Shown here: one piece after another, positions 1 through 7,480 of the stretch
Layout: each line of letters opens with the position of its first letter
How positions within the stretch are numbered: position 1 is the stretch's first letter
Origin: a virus
DNA: 25,306 nt
Direction: 5' to 3' (one strand)
Virus record (IMG/VR): IMGVR_UViG_3300041407_000139
Span: 1 to 25,306 of that record
Position numbers and translations under genes: made by a program
Notes under the pieces: model-generated
The model's input: only the letters and a program-made list of their open reading frames with translations
Database searches by the model: none
Told to the model about the DNA's origin: nothing

Positions 1-1
1 C

Positions 2-1543
2 CGGCGGCCTGATTTCAGCGATGCCCGCTTTCTGGGGATCGTGATCTGGCAGGATGAGGATGAGGCGATAGAGGCGTGGCCGGAAGCCGCCGGCATCATT
101 TCCGGCATGATTGACAATAGTTCCAGCATCTCCGACACCTACGATGATCGGCCGCGTGACGGCTTGTGGTGCGACAAGCGCCGGCGCCGCATCCGGGTGG
201 TGCAGATGTATTACTTGTCGCGCGGCACCTGGCATTTGTGTTTTTTCACCAAGGGCGGCTTGCTCCGGCCATCGGAGCCGGTGCCTTTTCTGGATGATGA
301 GGGGCGCAGCGAATGCCCGCTGATTCTCCAATCGGCGTACATCGACAGGGATAATGACCGCTATGGCGTGGTCCGGGAGATGATCGGGCCACAGGACGAA
401 ATTAATAAGCGTAGGAGCAAAGCCCTACATCTGATCTCCGTTAGGCAAACACTTGGGGAGCAGGGCGCCGTGAGCGACGTGGCGGCCATGAAGCGCGAGA
501 TGGCCAAGCCGGACGGACACGTGGAAGTTGCGCCGGGAATGCGCTTCGAGAAGCTGGACACCAGTGATATGGCGCTGGCGCAGTTCAATTTGCTGCAAGA
601 AAGCAAGCAGGAAATTGATCTGATCGGTCCAAATGCCGCCATGACGGGAAAGGACGATAAAGCACCCTCCGGCCGCGCCATCCTGGCCAGCCAGCAGGGT
701 GGCACGATCGAATTAGGACCCCTGTCCGATAATCTCCGCCAGTGGCAGATGCGCGTGTTCCGCCAGCTTTGGAACCGTATCCGCCAGTTCTGGGATAAGG
801 AAAAATGGATCAGGGTTACCGATGACGAGGAAAAACTGAAATGGGTGGGGCTTAATGAGCCGATCACCCTGAGAAAACAGCTAGAAACCGATCCGGCCAA
901 ACAGCAGGAAATACAGCAGCTCCGCCAGAACGTGGAGCAGACACAGCCTCATATGCTCCAGCAGTTCGATATGGAGCTGAACGCGGCGCTGGATCAGGTG
1001 ATTGAGATCCGCAATCAGGTGGCTGAGATGGATGTGGATATCAGCCTTCTGGATGCGCCTGACACGGTGACGCTGATGGCCGAGCAGTTCGAGCAACTGG
1101 CCAACATGGCAAGCCATGGCGTCCCGATTCCGCCAGATGTCTTGATTGAAGCGTCCAGCCTTCGCAACAAAAAGCAGCTTCTGGAGCGCATGAAGGGCGG
1201 CGGCGACGATCCCGCGGCACAGGCGCAGCAACAGCAGGCGGCACAGGCGGCGCAGCTCCAGCAGGCGGAGCTTGAGGCCAAGATCCAGCTTCTCCAGGCA
1301 CAGGCACAGAAGGCGCAAGCCGATGCACAGGCCGCCATGCTCAAAGCACAGACACCGGAGCCGGCGCCGGCGCCGGTGGGTGACCCGCCTCCCTCTCCCC
1401 TGGATGAACAGGAGCAGATGGCCGGCATCGAAGCCGAGCGTGCCAAGGCGGATCTGATCCGCGCGCAAACCCGCAAGACGCTGGTGGAGGCGCACATGGC
1501 CGCCAATCCGCCACCGCCACAGCCAGCAGAGGCCAGGGCATGA
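2..1543 (+). CDS. P22-type portal protein, C-terminal part (5' end outside window)
   Basis: The portal forms the dodecameric ring at the head vertex through which DNA is packaged and ejected. The reading frame is open to the left edge (it begins with RRPDFSDARFLG...), so a GTG at 41 is only an internal codon and the gene starts upstream. Portal-family features visible are the stretch GVVREMIGPQDEINKRRSKAL, a run typical of P22-like portals, and IGPNAAMTG...APSGRAILASQQ. The last third (about residues 300-500 of the visible part) is Gln/Ala-rich and helical, resembling the long coiled-coil barrel at the portal C-terminus in P22. It ends in a Pro-rich tail. The stop overlaps the next start (ATGA at 1540). 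The family assignment is confident; the barrel role is inferred from composition. Confidence 0.93.
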   Translation, partial: RRPDFSDARFLGIVIWQDEDEAIEAWPEAAGIISGMIDNSSSISDTYDDRPRDGLWCDKRRRRIRVVQMYYLSRGTWHLCFFTKGGLLRPSEPVPFLDDEGRSECPLILQSAYIDRDNDRYGVVREMIGPQDEINKRRSKALHLISVRQTLGEQGAVSDVAAMKREMAKPDGHVEVAPGMRFEKLDTSDMALAQFNLLQESKQEIDLIGPNAAMTGKDDKAPSGRAILASQQGGTIELGPLSDNLRQWQMRVFRQLWNRIRQFWDKEKWIRVTDDEEKLKWVGLNEPITLRKQLETDPAKQQEIQQLRQNVEQTQPHMLQQFDMELNAALDQVIEIRNQVAEMDVDISLLDAPDTVTLMAEQFEQLANMASHGVPIPPDVLIEASSLRNKKQLLERMKGGGDDPAAQAQQQQAAQAAQLQQAELEAKIQLLQAQAQKAQADAQAAMLKAQTPEPAPAPVGDPPPSPLDEQEQMAGIEAERAKADLIRAQTRKTLVEAHMAANPPPPQPAEARA

Positions 1544-1977
1544 CGATGGATAGCGCGCTGTTTGAGCGGCTGGTGGCCGCCATGGTGGCCAAGGGCGGAA
1601 TGAGCGGCCTGACCGTGAACGAACCGCCGCCCGGCACCGATCCGGAACAGCGCGGCAACTGGCAGAGCCAGCCGGCGCCGGATGGCCGGTTCGTGGGCAT
1701 CCGGCCAACCCTGCCGAAAGGGACCACGCCCTACTATCCCCTGCCGGAAGGCGAGAACCCGGATAGCTTCCCCTTCTTCCAGGCCACGCCGATGCCACAG
1801 GAAGCGGAGCGCGCTTACCACCCCACGCTCCAGTATGAAAACTCAATGCCCTATGTCGCGGAGCTGGAGCGCGCCTATCAGGCCAACCAGCGCGCCGGGC
1901 GGAATCCGGGGCAGTACACCGAAGCACAAGAATTTCAGCGTCCCAAGACGCTGGCGGAAATCTTCGGGCGCCGCTGA
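1540..1977 (+). CDS. Conserved-looking phage protein of unknown function, 145 aa
   Basis: I do not recognise a family. The 145-residue product is soluble-looking, with an N-terminal amphipathic segment (MTMDSALFERLVAAMVAKGG), a Pro-rich middle (residues about 25-75) and a polar, helical C-terminus that ends KTLAEIFGRR. No membrane segment or signal peptide is seen. The ATG overlaps the portal stop codon by 4 bases (ATGA), and the stop at 1975-1977 is followed within 2 bases by the GTG of the next gene, so translation of the three is probably coupled. Its position directly after the portal suggests a head or portal-associated role, but this is inference from location only. Confidence 0.75.
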   Translation: MTMDSALFERLVAAMVAKGGMSGLTVNEPPPGTDPEQRGNWQSQPAPDGRFVGIRPTLPKGTTPYYPLPEGENPDSFPFFQATPMPQEAERAYHPTLQYENSMPYVAELERAYQANQRAGRNPGQYTEAQEFQRPKTLAEIFGRR

Positions 1978-1978
1978 C

Positions 1979-4123
1979 GTGACCGGACCCCTGCCGATCA
2001 CCGTCCAGCCGCAAGGAAACCGGCTCTGGGACTTCCTCCAGACCGCCGGCCAGCAGTTCGCCAGGGTGGCGGACGCGCGCTTTCCGGTGGGTGATATCCC
2101 TTTGCCGGGCGGCTTCAAGCTGAACGATGCGCTGGTGCCGTTCACCAACAGCCGGAGCGATGACACCACGCTGTTACCTGATAGCCTGACCCTCAACGAA
2201 CTTGGCAAGAGCCTGGAAGCGCTCTCCCCCGCCAATGTGGTCCGCCAGCACCGGGACGCCATCAGCGGCGTGGACAGTCAGACCGGAGAGCCGGTGGAGG
2301 GGTTCGCGCGCCTGATGGGGCTGTTCCCGGCGGCGGGCGCCGAAGGTGGCGGCCTGATGGCGCCGGCGGTGTCCAGAGGCTCCACCACCGTGGGCACCTA
2401 CGCCGGCGTGAAGTCCGCCACCGCGGATATCAAGGCGCTCACCAGGGCCAAGGAGCTGGAGCTGGGCGGCGGCAACGCCGGGCCGGCTGGCGAGATCCGC
2501 AAACAGACCGGATGGTTCAAGGATGCGGCGGGAGACTGGAAATATGAGATCTCCGACCATGACAGCGCCATAAAGCTGGCGGAGCCGAACGCCAAACAGG
2601 TCTACACCGGGCCTTATGATCCGGATGAGCCGCCGCGCTGGCTTTCGGAGACGAAGGTGGCCGATGCGCTGGAGCATCCGGATCTGCTGGCGGCATATCC
2701 CTGGCTGGGTGACGTGCAGTTGTTCAAGGATAGCCGGATGGGCCACGCCGATTCCGCGCAATTCGAGGGCGGCTATGGCAACCCGCCATCGGAATGGGGG
2801 ATCAGGACCGGCGGCGATCCGCAGAAGCGCGGTTTTCACCACGGCACCTTGCTGCATGAGATCCAGCACGCGGTTCAGGAATTTGAGAACCACGCGCGGG
2901 GCGCCAATCCGCGCCAGTTCACCAGCCAGGTGGATAATGATCTGGTGCAGCGCCTACTGAACGAAGCGAACGACTACAGCGGCGCCGAATTTCTCCGCCG
3001 CTATCAGGGCGATGCGCAGCTTTATGAGCAGATCCACGGATGGCCGCCATCCCCGGAAGCGGTGCGCCTGTCCAAACTGCCACGGGAAGAGACGGAAGGC
3101 ATGTCCGCTCACCTTCTCCGCCAGGTGGAGAAGCACAAGCGGGAGAATGACCCCTATGGCCAGTATATGAGGACGCTGGGGGAGGTTGAGGCGCGCGACA
3201 CAGAGGCGCGCATGAACCTTGACCCGCAAGAGCGCCGGCTATCGACACCCTACGCCAGCCAGGGTATCCCCTCCAGCCAGTACATCATTGCCAAGGCTCA
3301 AGATGACTTGCCGCCGCAGAGCGCCGGGCTGGACATGTCACCGGAAGCCAGAGCGGCACGCGCCGCGCTCCAAGGGTATTCGCTGGACGCCTATCACGGC
3401 ACCAAGGCGGATTTCACCGAATTTCAGCACGGTGGGCCGGGCAAGCCGAATCCGGACGGCTTCGTTCATGTGGGTGATCAGGACGCGGCCAACGGCATCA
3501 TCATGCGGGATTGGAACCGCCAGTATTGGGAGCGGGAGGCGCGCGAAAGCCCGCACGAATGGCGCCGCGCCGAAGCCCAAAGGGAGCTGGAGAGCACCTA
3601 CAACGGCGCTCACATCATGCCGCTGAAGGTGAAGGCGAACAACCCGCTGGATATGCCGGATCTGGGCCGCTGGGACAGCTACAGCAACTTCATGAGCAAT
3701 GCCGCCAAGGAAAAGGGTTGGGGGCAGGATTATGAACCGAAGGGGTGGACCCCGACGCCAGAGGTTTGGGCCGATTTCCGCGCGCTGGTGGATCGGGTGC
3801 GCAAGCTGGATTGGCAGGAACAGAAGACGGCATGGGCGGAAGGCTTCACCGAGATCCTGACCCGCCACGGCTATGACAGCGTGCGCTACCCGAACGAGAT
3901 CGAAGGCGCCGGCGGCTTCAGCTACATGCTGCTTGACCCCAGCCAGGCGCGCTCCCGCTTCGCGGAGTTTCATCCAGACAAGGTGAACGACGCCAACATT
4001 CTCTCCGGCCGCCACGGCATTCCGGTGCCGCGCGCCAACGAACCACCACCCGATGCCGATCCGGAGCGCCGCGTTCCAATGACGCCGGCGCTCGCCAGCT
4101 TCCTGGCGATGGGCGGCACGTGA
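1979..4123 (+). CDS. Polyvalent protein: LPD zincin-like (HEXXH) region plus ADP-ribosyltransferase-like domain, 714 aa
   Basis: Start chosen at GTG 1979, which follows the previous stop with 1 base between. An in-frame start at 1682 would overlap that gene entirely. Residues about 150-340 resemble the large polyvalent protein-associated (LPD) domains of phage and conjugative-element proteins: a segment like QTGWFKDAAGDWKYEISD leads to LLHEIQHAVQ, where H293-E294-x-x-H297 is a zincin-type metal site. Residues about 465-680 resemble ADP-ribosyltransferases: it opens with Y472-H473-G-T (NAD-binding strand), contains IMPLKVKANNPLDM, and ends with GYDSVRYPNE and LLDPSQARSRFAEF (D653-P-S-Q656). 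Such proteins are proposed to enter the host with the DNA and act on host targets. It lies between portal and scaffold, a head-gene position. The domain families are inferred from motifs; activity and target are unknown. Confidence 0.82.
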   Translation: MTGPLPITVQPQGNRLWDFLQTAGQQFARVADARFPVGDIPLPGGFKLNDALVPFTNSRSDDTTLLPDSLTLNELGKSLEALSPANVVRQHRDAISGVDSQTGEPVEGFARLMGLFPAAGAEGGGLMAPAVSRGSTTVGTYAGVKSATADIKALTRAKELELGGGNAGPAGEIRKQTGWFKDAAGDWKYEISDHDSAIKLAEPNAKQVYTGPYDPDEPPRWLSETKVADALEHPDLLAAYPWLGDVQLFKDSRMGHADSAQFEGGYGNPPSEWGIRTGGDPQKRGFHHGTLLHEIQHAVQEFENHARGANPRQFTSQVDNDLVQRLLNEANDYSGAEFLRRYQGDAQLYEQIHGWPPSPEAVRLSKLPREETEGMSAHLLRQVEKHKRENDPYGQYMRTLGEVEARDTEARMNLDPQERRLSTPYASQGIPSSQYIIAKAQDDLPPQSAGLDMSPEARAARAALQGYSLDAYHGTKADFTEFQHGGPGKPNPDGFVHVGDQDAANGIIMRDWNRQYWEREARESPHEWRRAEAQRELESTYNGAHIMPLKVKANNPLDMPDLGRWDSYSNFMSNAAKEKGWGQDYEPKGWTPTPEVWADFRALVDRVRKLDWQEQKTAWAEGFTEILTRHGYDSVRYPNEIEGAGGFSYMLLDPSQARSRFAEFHPDKVNDANILSGRHGIPVPRANEPPPDADPERRVPMTPALASFLAMGGT

Positions 4124-4132
4124 AAATGACCC

Positions 4133-4162
4133 GGTTGTATTTCTCTTAAGGGAAACACAACC
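4133..4162 (+). other. Stem-loop downstream of the polyvalent gene
   Basis: The arms 4133-4145 and 4150-4162 form a 13-pair stem (starting GGTTGT / ACAACC) with one A-C mismatch and one G-T wobble, closed by the loop TTAA. No T-run follows. It stands 17 bases before a clear intrinsic terminator, so it may be an RNA-processing or 3'-end-protecting hairpin or part of a double terminator. Confidence 0.6.
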
Positions 4163-4179
4163 ACCTGAGTTTCAAAGAG

Positions 4180-4207
4180 GGCATCCCCTGGCGGGGGTGC
4201 CTTTTTT
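4180..4207 (+). terminator. Intrinsic (rho-independent) terminator between the polyvalent and scaffold genes
   Basis: GGCATCCCC (4180-4188), loop TGGC and GGGGGTGCC (4193-4201) form a 9-bp stem with one G-T wobble. It is followed directly by six T residues (4202-4207), so it has all parts of an intrinsic terminator on the plus strand. It splits the late operon into a portal/polyvalent part and a scaffold/coat part. Confidence 0.85.
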
Positions 4208-4211
4208 GTTG

Positions 4212-4267
4212 GCCGCCGCCGGGCTTACGGGCGCTGAAGACCACTGCCGCCGCCGGGCTTACGGGCG
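4212..4267. repeat. 22-bp direct repeat, two perfect copies
   Basis: Copies at 4212-4233 and 4246-4267 are identical over 22 bases (beginning GCCGCCGCCGGG, ending TTACGGGCG), with 12 bases between them (period 34). They fill most of the leader between the terminator and the scaffold start. No sigma70-like promoter is evident here, so the repeat could be a regulator or phage-specific promoter site, or a slippage duplication. Confidence 0.8.
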
Positions 4268-4285
4268 AAACGGAGACTAAGCGCA

Positions 4286-5098
4286 ATGACTGGCCTTGAC
4301 GAGATCCTGACCGGGAGCACCCCGGCGCGGGACGCGCCACCCCCTGCCCAAGCGCCGGCTGAGCCGGCACCGCAGAGGGAGGCGCCACCGCCGCCGGCTC
4401 CCACACCGGGCGATGACAGACAGGTGGATTTCGGGCGGCGTTCCGCCGATCCCGCACCCCCACCGGAACCCGCGGCGCCGCCGGCCGCGGAAACACAGGA
4501 ACCCGATCAAGTCCCGATTAGCGCGCTTCGGGATGAGCGCAAAAAGCGTCAGGCCGCTGAGGCTGAGCTGCAGAGGCGCATGGCCGCCTATGAGGCTCAA
4601 GTACAGCAGCCGGCGCCGCAAGTGAACCGGCCTGATCTGTTTGAAGACCCTGATGGAGCGTTAAACTACGTCCAACACCAGTTTCAGCAGCAATTGACGC
4701 GGACACGTCTGGATATGTCCGTGGCAATGGCCAAGACGCAGTTTCAAGATTACGAGCAGGCAGAGGCGGCATTTGTCGATGCCGTCAAAGCAAACCCCAC
4801 GCTCTACGATCAGATGCTGAATGATCCGCACCCGGCGGGCTTTGCCTACCGGGTAGGAAAACAAGTCGAAGCGCTGCGCGAAATTGGGAGCGATCCCAAC
4901 GCTTATAAGACGAAAATCCGCCAGGAGCTGGAAGCCGAGCTGCGCAAGCAGATCGAAAGCGAACAGAGATCAGGCCAGGCCGCCGTGCGCTCATCCATCC
5001 CGCCGAGCTTGGCAGCCGCGAGGGACACCAATGGCCGGTTTGCGCCAGGGTGGTCCGGAGCGCCGCCGCTCAAGGATATTCTTGCGCCGCGTAAGTAA
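4286..5098 (+). CDS. Head scaffolding protein, 270 aa
   Basis: Scaffolding proteins guide coat assembly and leave the head before or during packaging. The product has the usual make-up: a disordered Pro/Ala-rich N-terminus (residues about 12-80), then a charged coiled coil beginning ISALRDERKKRQAAEAELQRR (about 74-100), a helical middle, and a C-terminal helix (EAELRKQIESEQRSGQAAV) with a short basic tail that ends APRK. In P22-like scaffolds the C-terminus binds coat protein. GGAGA at 4271-4275 is a fitting ribosome site 10 bases before the ATG. It lies just upstream of the coat gene, the standard order. Family assignment is from composition and synteny, as these proteins diverge quickly. 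Confidence 0.85.
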   Translation: MTGLDEILTGSTPARDAPPPAQAPAEPAPQREAPPPPAPTPGDDRQVDFGRRSADPAPPPEPAAPPAAETQEPDQVPISALRDERKKRQAAEAELQRRMAAYEAQVQQPAPQVNRPDLFEDPDGALNYVQHQFQQQLTRTRLDMSVAMAKTQFQDYEQAEAAFVDAVKANPTLYDQMLNDPHPAGFAYRVGKQVEALREIGSDPNAYKTKIRQELEAELRKQIESEQRSGQAAVRSSIPPSLAAARDTNGRFAPGWSGAPPLKDILAPRK

Positions 5099-5129
5099 AA
5101 CGCTGGCGCTTTCCCTGGAATAGAGCGAG

Positions 5130-6212
5130 ATGGCAAATACCGTAGCCGCAACCGGCTTAACCCCTCAACAATGGGACAGTGACTTCTTCGTTGAATACTT
5201 GCGGGAATCCCGGTTCAAGCCTTACATGGGCACCGGCGAAACCAACATGATTCAGGTGAAGGAGGATCTGACCAAGAAGCGCGGTGACAGCATCACCTTC
5301 GCGCTGGTCAACAAGCTGGACGGCGCCGGCGTGACCGGCACCGGAACGCTTGAGGGGAACGAGGAAGCGATGGATAGCCGGAGCTTCCGGCTGTTTGTCG
5401 ATAAGATTAGGAACGGTGTCCGCATTCCAGAAATGGAAGAGCAGAGAAGCGCGATCGATCTGCGCGAAGCGGCGCGCGCCGTGCTGAAAACGTGGATCTC
5501 CGAGCTGACCAAGAGCGCGATCGTGAACGCCATGGGCAGTATTAACGGCGTGTCCTACGGTACAGCATCGGAAGGGCAAAAAGACGCCTGGCTGACTGAC
5601 AATGCCGACCGTGTATTGTTCGGCGCCGCCAGGGGGAACATGGTGGCCGGCGACCATTCGGCCAGTCTTCTGAATGTTGACGGCACCAATGACCGGCTGA
5701 CCCCCGCGGCGATTTCTCTGATGAAGAGAATTGCCAAGACGGCAACCCCGCGTATCCGCCCGATCACCGTAAAAGGTGATGAGGAATGGTACGTACTATT
5801 CGCCAACTCGCTGGTGTTCCGCGATCTGGCGAATAACACCACAATGATGCAGGCCAACCGGGACGCGCTCGCCAGGGGGATGGACAATCCTCTGTTTACC
5901 GGCGGCGATCTTGTCTGGGATGGCGTCATTATCAAGGAGCTGGAAGACATTGCTAATGTTGCTGGTGTGGGGGCTGGCGCAATCGATGTGGCGCCAGCTT
6001 ATCTCTGCGGTGCGCAAAATCTGGGGATTGGCTGGGCCAAGCGCACCAAGTCTGTGACTGAAGTCTTCGACTATGGGGATAAATTCGGCGTGGCCATTGA
6101 GGAAATCCGTGGCTTCGCTAAACTTACCTTCGGGAGCGGAGCTTCGGACACCGCCGATCTTAAGGACCATGGCCAGGTAACGGGCTGGTTTGCCGCAGTG
6201 GCGGACGCCTGA
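5130..6212 (+). CDS. Major capsid protein, N4-gp56-like (DUF4043) family, 360 aa
   Basis: This is the main shell subunit, an HK97-fold protein by family. The N-terminal region (FKPYMGTGETNMIQVKEDL), the following KKRGDSITFALVNKLDGAGV, then GTGTLEGNEEAMD, match the N4-gp56 family of coat proteins, which differs from classical P22 gp5. Length (360 aa) is in the usual range. The ATG lies 31 bases after the scaffold stop with only a weak purine-rich ribosome site (GGAATAGAGCGAG), which is odd for what should be the most abundant virion protein. No truncation or frameshift is seen. Alternatives within the HK97-fold superfamily are possible, but a coat function is very likely given the scaffold gene in front. 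Confidence 0.92.
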   Translation: MANTVAATGLTPQQWDSDFFVEYLRESRFKPYMGTGETNMIQVKEDLTKKRGDSITFALVNKLDGAGVTGTGTLEGNEEAMDSRSFRLFVDKIRNGVRIPEMEEQRSAIDLREAARAVLKTWISELTKSAIVNAMGSINGVSYGTASEGQKDAWLTDNADRVLFGAARGNMVAGDHSASLLNVDGTNDRLTPAAISLMKRIAKTATPRIRPITVKGDEEWYVLFANSLVFRDLANNTTMMQANRDALARGMDNPLFTGGDLVWDGVIIKELEDIANVAGVGAGAIDVAPAYLCGAQNLGIGWAKRTKSVTEVFDYGDKFGVAIEEIRGFAKLTFGSGASDTADLKDHGQVTGWFAAVADA

Positions 6213-6238
6213 TTACTTGACTGAACCGGAGAAAGACT

Positions 6239-6685
6239 ATGGTGAAGTTTAGGTACGTGGGGGATAGCCAATCCGTGAGCGTCGGCATTGCCGGCGCTCT
6301 CTTCCATAAGGGGGTGGTGAACGAGGTTCCGGATGAGCGCCTGGCGGCGGTGCTCATGAAGACGCCGGGCTTTGAGCAGGTTACCGCCGACATGTTGCCG
6401 CCGGTGACCAGCGCCATCCTGATGCACGCGCCGCAGCAGGGCAGTTTGCACGCCGATCCGGATGTTGACCAGTTCATCCGGGACAAGATCAAGGGCGTCA
6501 AGAAGCTGGATCATGAGGGAGTTGACGGTTTGGGCAACGTCAACAGAAGCGACCAGTACGCCGCCAATGTGGACGCGCTCGCCAACCAGAAGGGCGAAGT
6601 GACGGAGCTTTCCAGCGACAGCGGCGGAGAGGAAATGGCGGCGCCGCCGGCCAAAAAAAAAGCGGGCGACGGCCTAGGCGAGTAA
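6239..6685 (+). CDS. Head-module protein of unknown function, 148 aa
   Basis: The product follows the coat protein with a good ribosome site (CCGGAGAAAG) before ATG 6239. Its N-terminal 50 residues (VKFRYVGDSQSVSVGIAGAL...VPDERLAAVLMKTPGFEQV) look like the small beta-rich domain often seen in unnamed proteins next to phage coat genes. The middle is helical, and the C-terminus is a low-complexity acidic then basic tail (ELSSDSGGEE...PPAKKKAGDG). A run of eight A residues at 6655-6662 lies within the Lys-rich tail. No membrane segment is seen. A role as minor head, decoration or head-completion protein is inferred from position only. Confidence 0.8.
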   Translation: MVKFRYVGDSQSVSVGIAGALFHKGVVNEVPDERLAAVLMKTPGFEQVTADMLPPVTSAILMHAPQQGSLHADPDVDQFIRDKIKGVKKLDHEGVDGLGNVNRSDQYAANVDALANQKGEVTELSSDSGGEEMAAPPAKKKAGDGLGE

Positions 6686-6706
6686 AGCCGCAAGCCGTCT
6701 GACCCC

Positions 6707-7057
6707 ATGGCAAGCTACACAACCGCCCAAGTGAGGAACCTTGTGCTCCATCACTTGGGCGTGTTGCCGGAAGGCGAAAGCCCTACGGCAGCTTCCGCCG
6801 AGCTGGCAGAAACCGCGCTGGATAGCGTCCACGCGCGCCTGGAAGGGCTGAACCTGCTGAACTGGCCACCGTGCGAAGTCCCTGGAAGCGTCCTGTTCGC
6901 GGTGAGTTACCTGGCCGCCAACGAACTGGTGGACGTGTTCGGCAGCTCCGCCGAACAGATGACCCGGATATCCGCCGGCGCGGAGCGCGGCCTGATCGAG
7001 ATCCGCCAGCAAACCACCAACCACCATCACGGCACCACCACCGCCGTCTATTACTGA
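6707..7057 (+). CDS. Head-to-tail connector, P22 gp4-like, 116 aa
   Basis: P22 gp4 and its relatives form the first ring added under the portal after packaging. The N-terminal half here, YTTAQVRNLVLHHLGVLP followed by a helix with AETALDSVHARLEGLNLLNW, follows the pattern of that helical adaptor family (a helix ending in LG, an acidic segment, and a helix ending in a Trp). The C-terminus is a polar His/Thr-rich tail (TTNHHHGTTTAVYY). There is no recognisable Shine-Dalgarno before ATG 6707, 21 bases after the previous stop. The position after coat and before gp10-like genes agrees with the role. Similarity is weak, so 'connector or adaptor' is safer than a strict gp4 assignment. Confidence 0.65.
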   Translation: MASYTTAQVRNLVLHHLGVLPEGESPTAASAELAETALDSVHARLEGLNLLNWPPCEVPGSVLFAVSYLAANELVDVFGSSAEQMTRISAGAERGLIEIRQQTTNHHHGTTTAVYY

Positions 7058-7072
7058 TAGGGGATCTGAAGC

Positions 7073-7477
7073 ATGGCCGTGAAACTGCCCGCCTTGGTGC
7101 GGAATGCGCGCCTGGATGCCATCACCACCTACGCCGGATCGAACGCCATCGTCCGGATCTATTCGGGGACCGTTCCGACCAACGCCGATGCGGCACTTTC
7201 CGGCAACACGGTGCTGGCGGAGCTGGCCTGTTCCGCCACCCTGGCGCCGGCGGCATCGGGCGGCGTGCTCACGCTCTCCGCCATCACACAGGACTCATCG
7301 GCAGATGCAACAGGGACGGCGACATTCTACCGATGGTTGAAAAGTGACACCACCACGGTGGTTCAGCAAGGCAGTGTGGGCACATCCGGCCAGGATCTCA
7401 ATCTCAATACTACCTCTATCGTTATAGGTGGTCCGGTGAGCGTCACTTCGTGGACATTGACGGACGGCAACGCCTAA
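7073..7477 (+). CDS. Small phage structural protein of unknown function, 134 aa
   Basis: I recognise this only as a type often found unnamed in phage structural operons, with the phrase NAIVRIYSGTVPTNADAAL near residues 24-42. The product is Ala/Ser/Thr-rich and beta-rich throughout, with no charged coiled coil, signal peptide or membrane segment, as expected for a virion surface or tail-associated protein. The ribosome site GGGGA is about 10 bases before ATG 7073. The stop (TAA, 7475-7477) is 3 bases before the next start. Function is unknown; its neighbours suggest decoration or tail assembly. Confidence 0.75.
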   Translation: MAVKLPALVRNARLDAITTYAGSNAIVRIYSGTVPTNADAALSGNTVLAELACSATLAPAASGGVLTLSAITQDSSADATGTATFYRWLKSDTTTVVQQGSVGTSGQDLNLNTTSIVIGGPVSVTSWTLTDGNA

Positions 7478-7480
7478 CCG

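Noticed and set aside
881-2014. Long minus-strand open frame (377 codons) opposite portal and following genes
   Set aside because: It is an antisense shadow in GC-rich DNA, with Arg/Leu/Cys-rich sequence, opposite well-supported genes and without a ribosome site.
4212-4267. CRISPR-like look of two 22-base repeats with a 12-base gap
   Set aside because: Only two copies, a gap too short for a spacer, and no cas genes.
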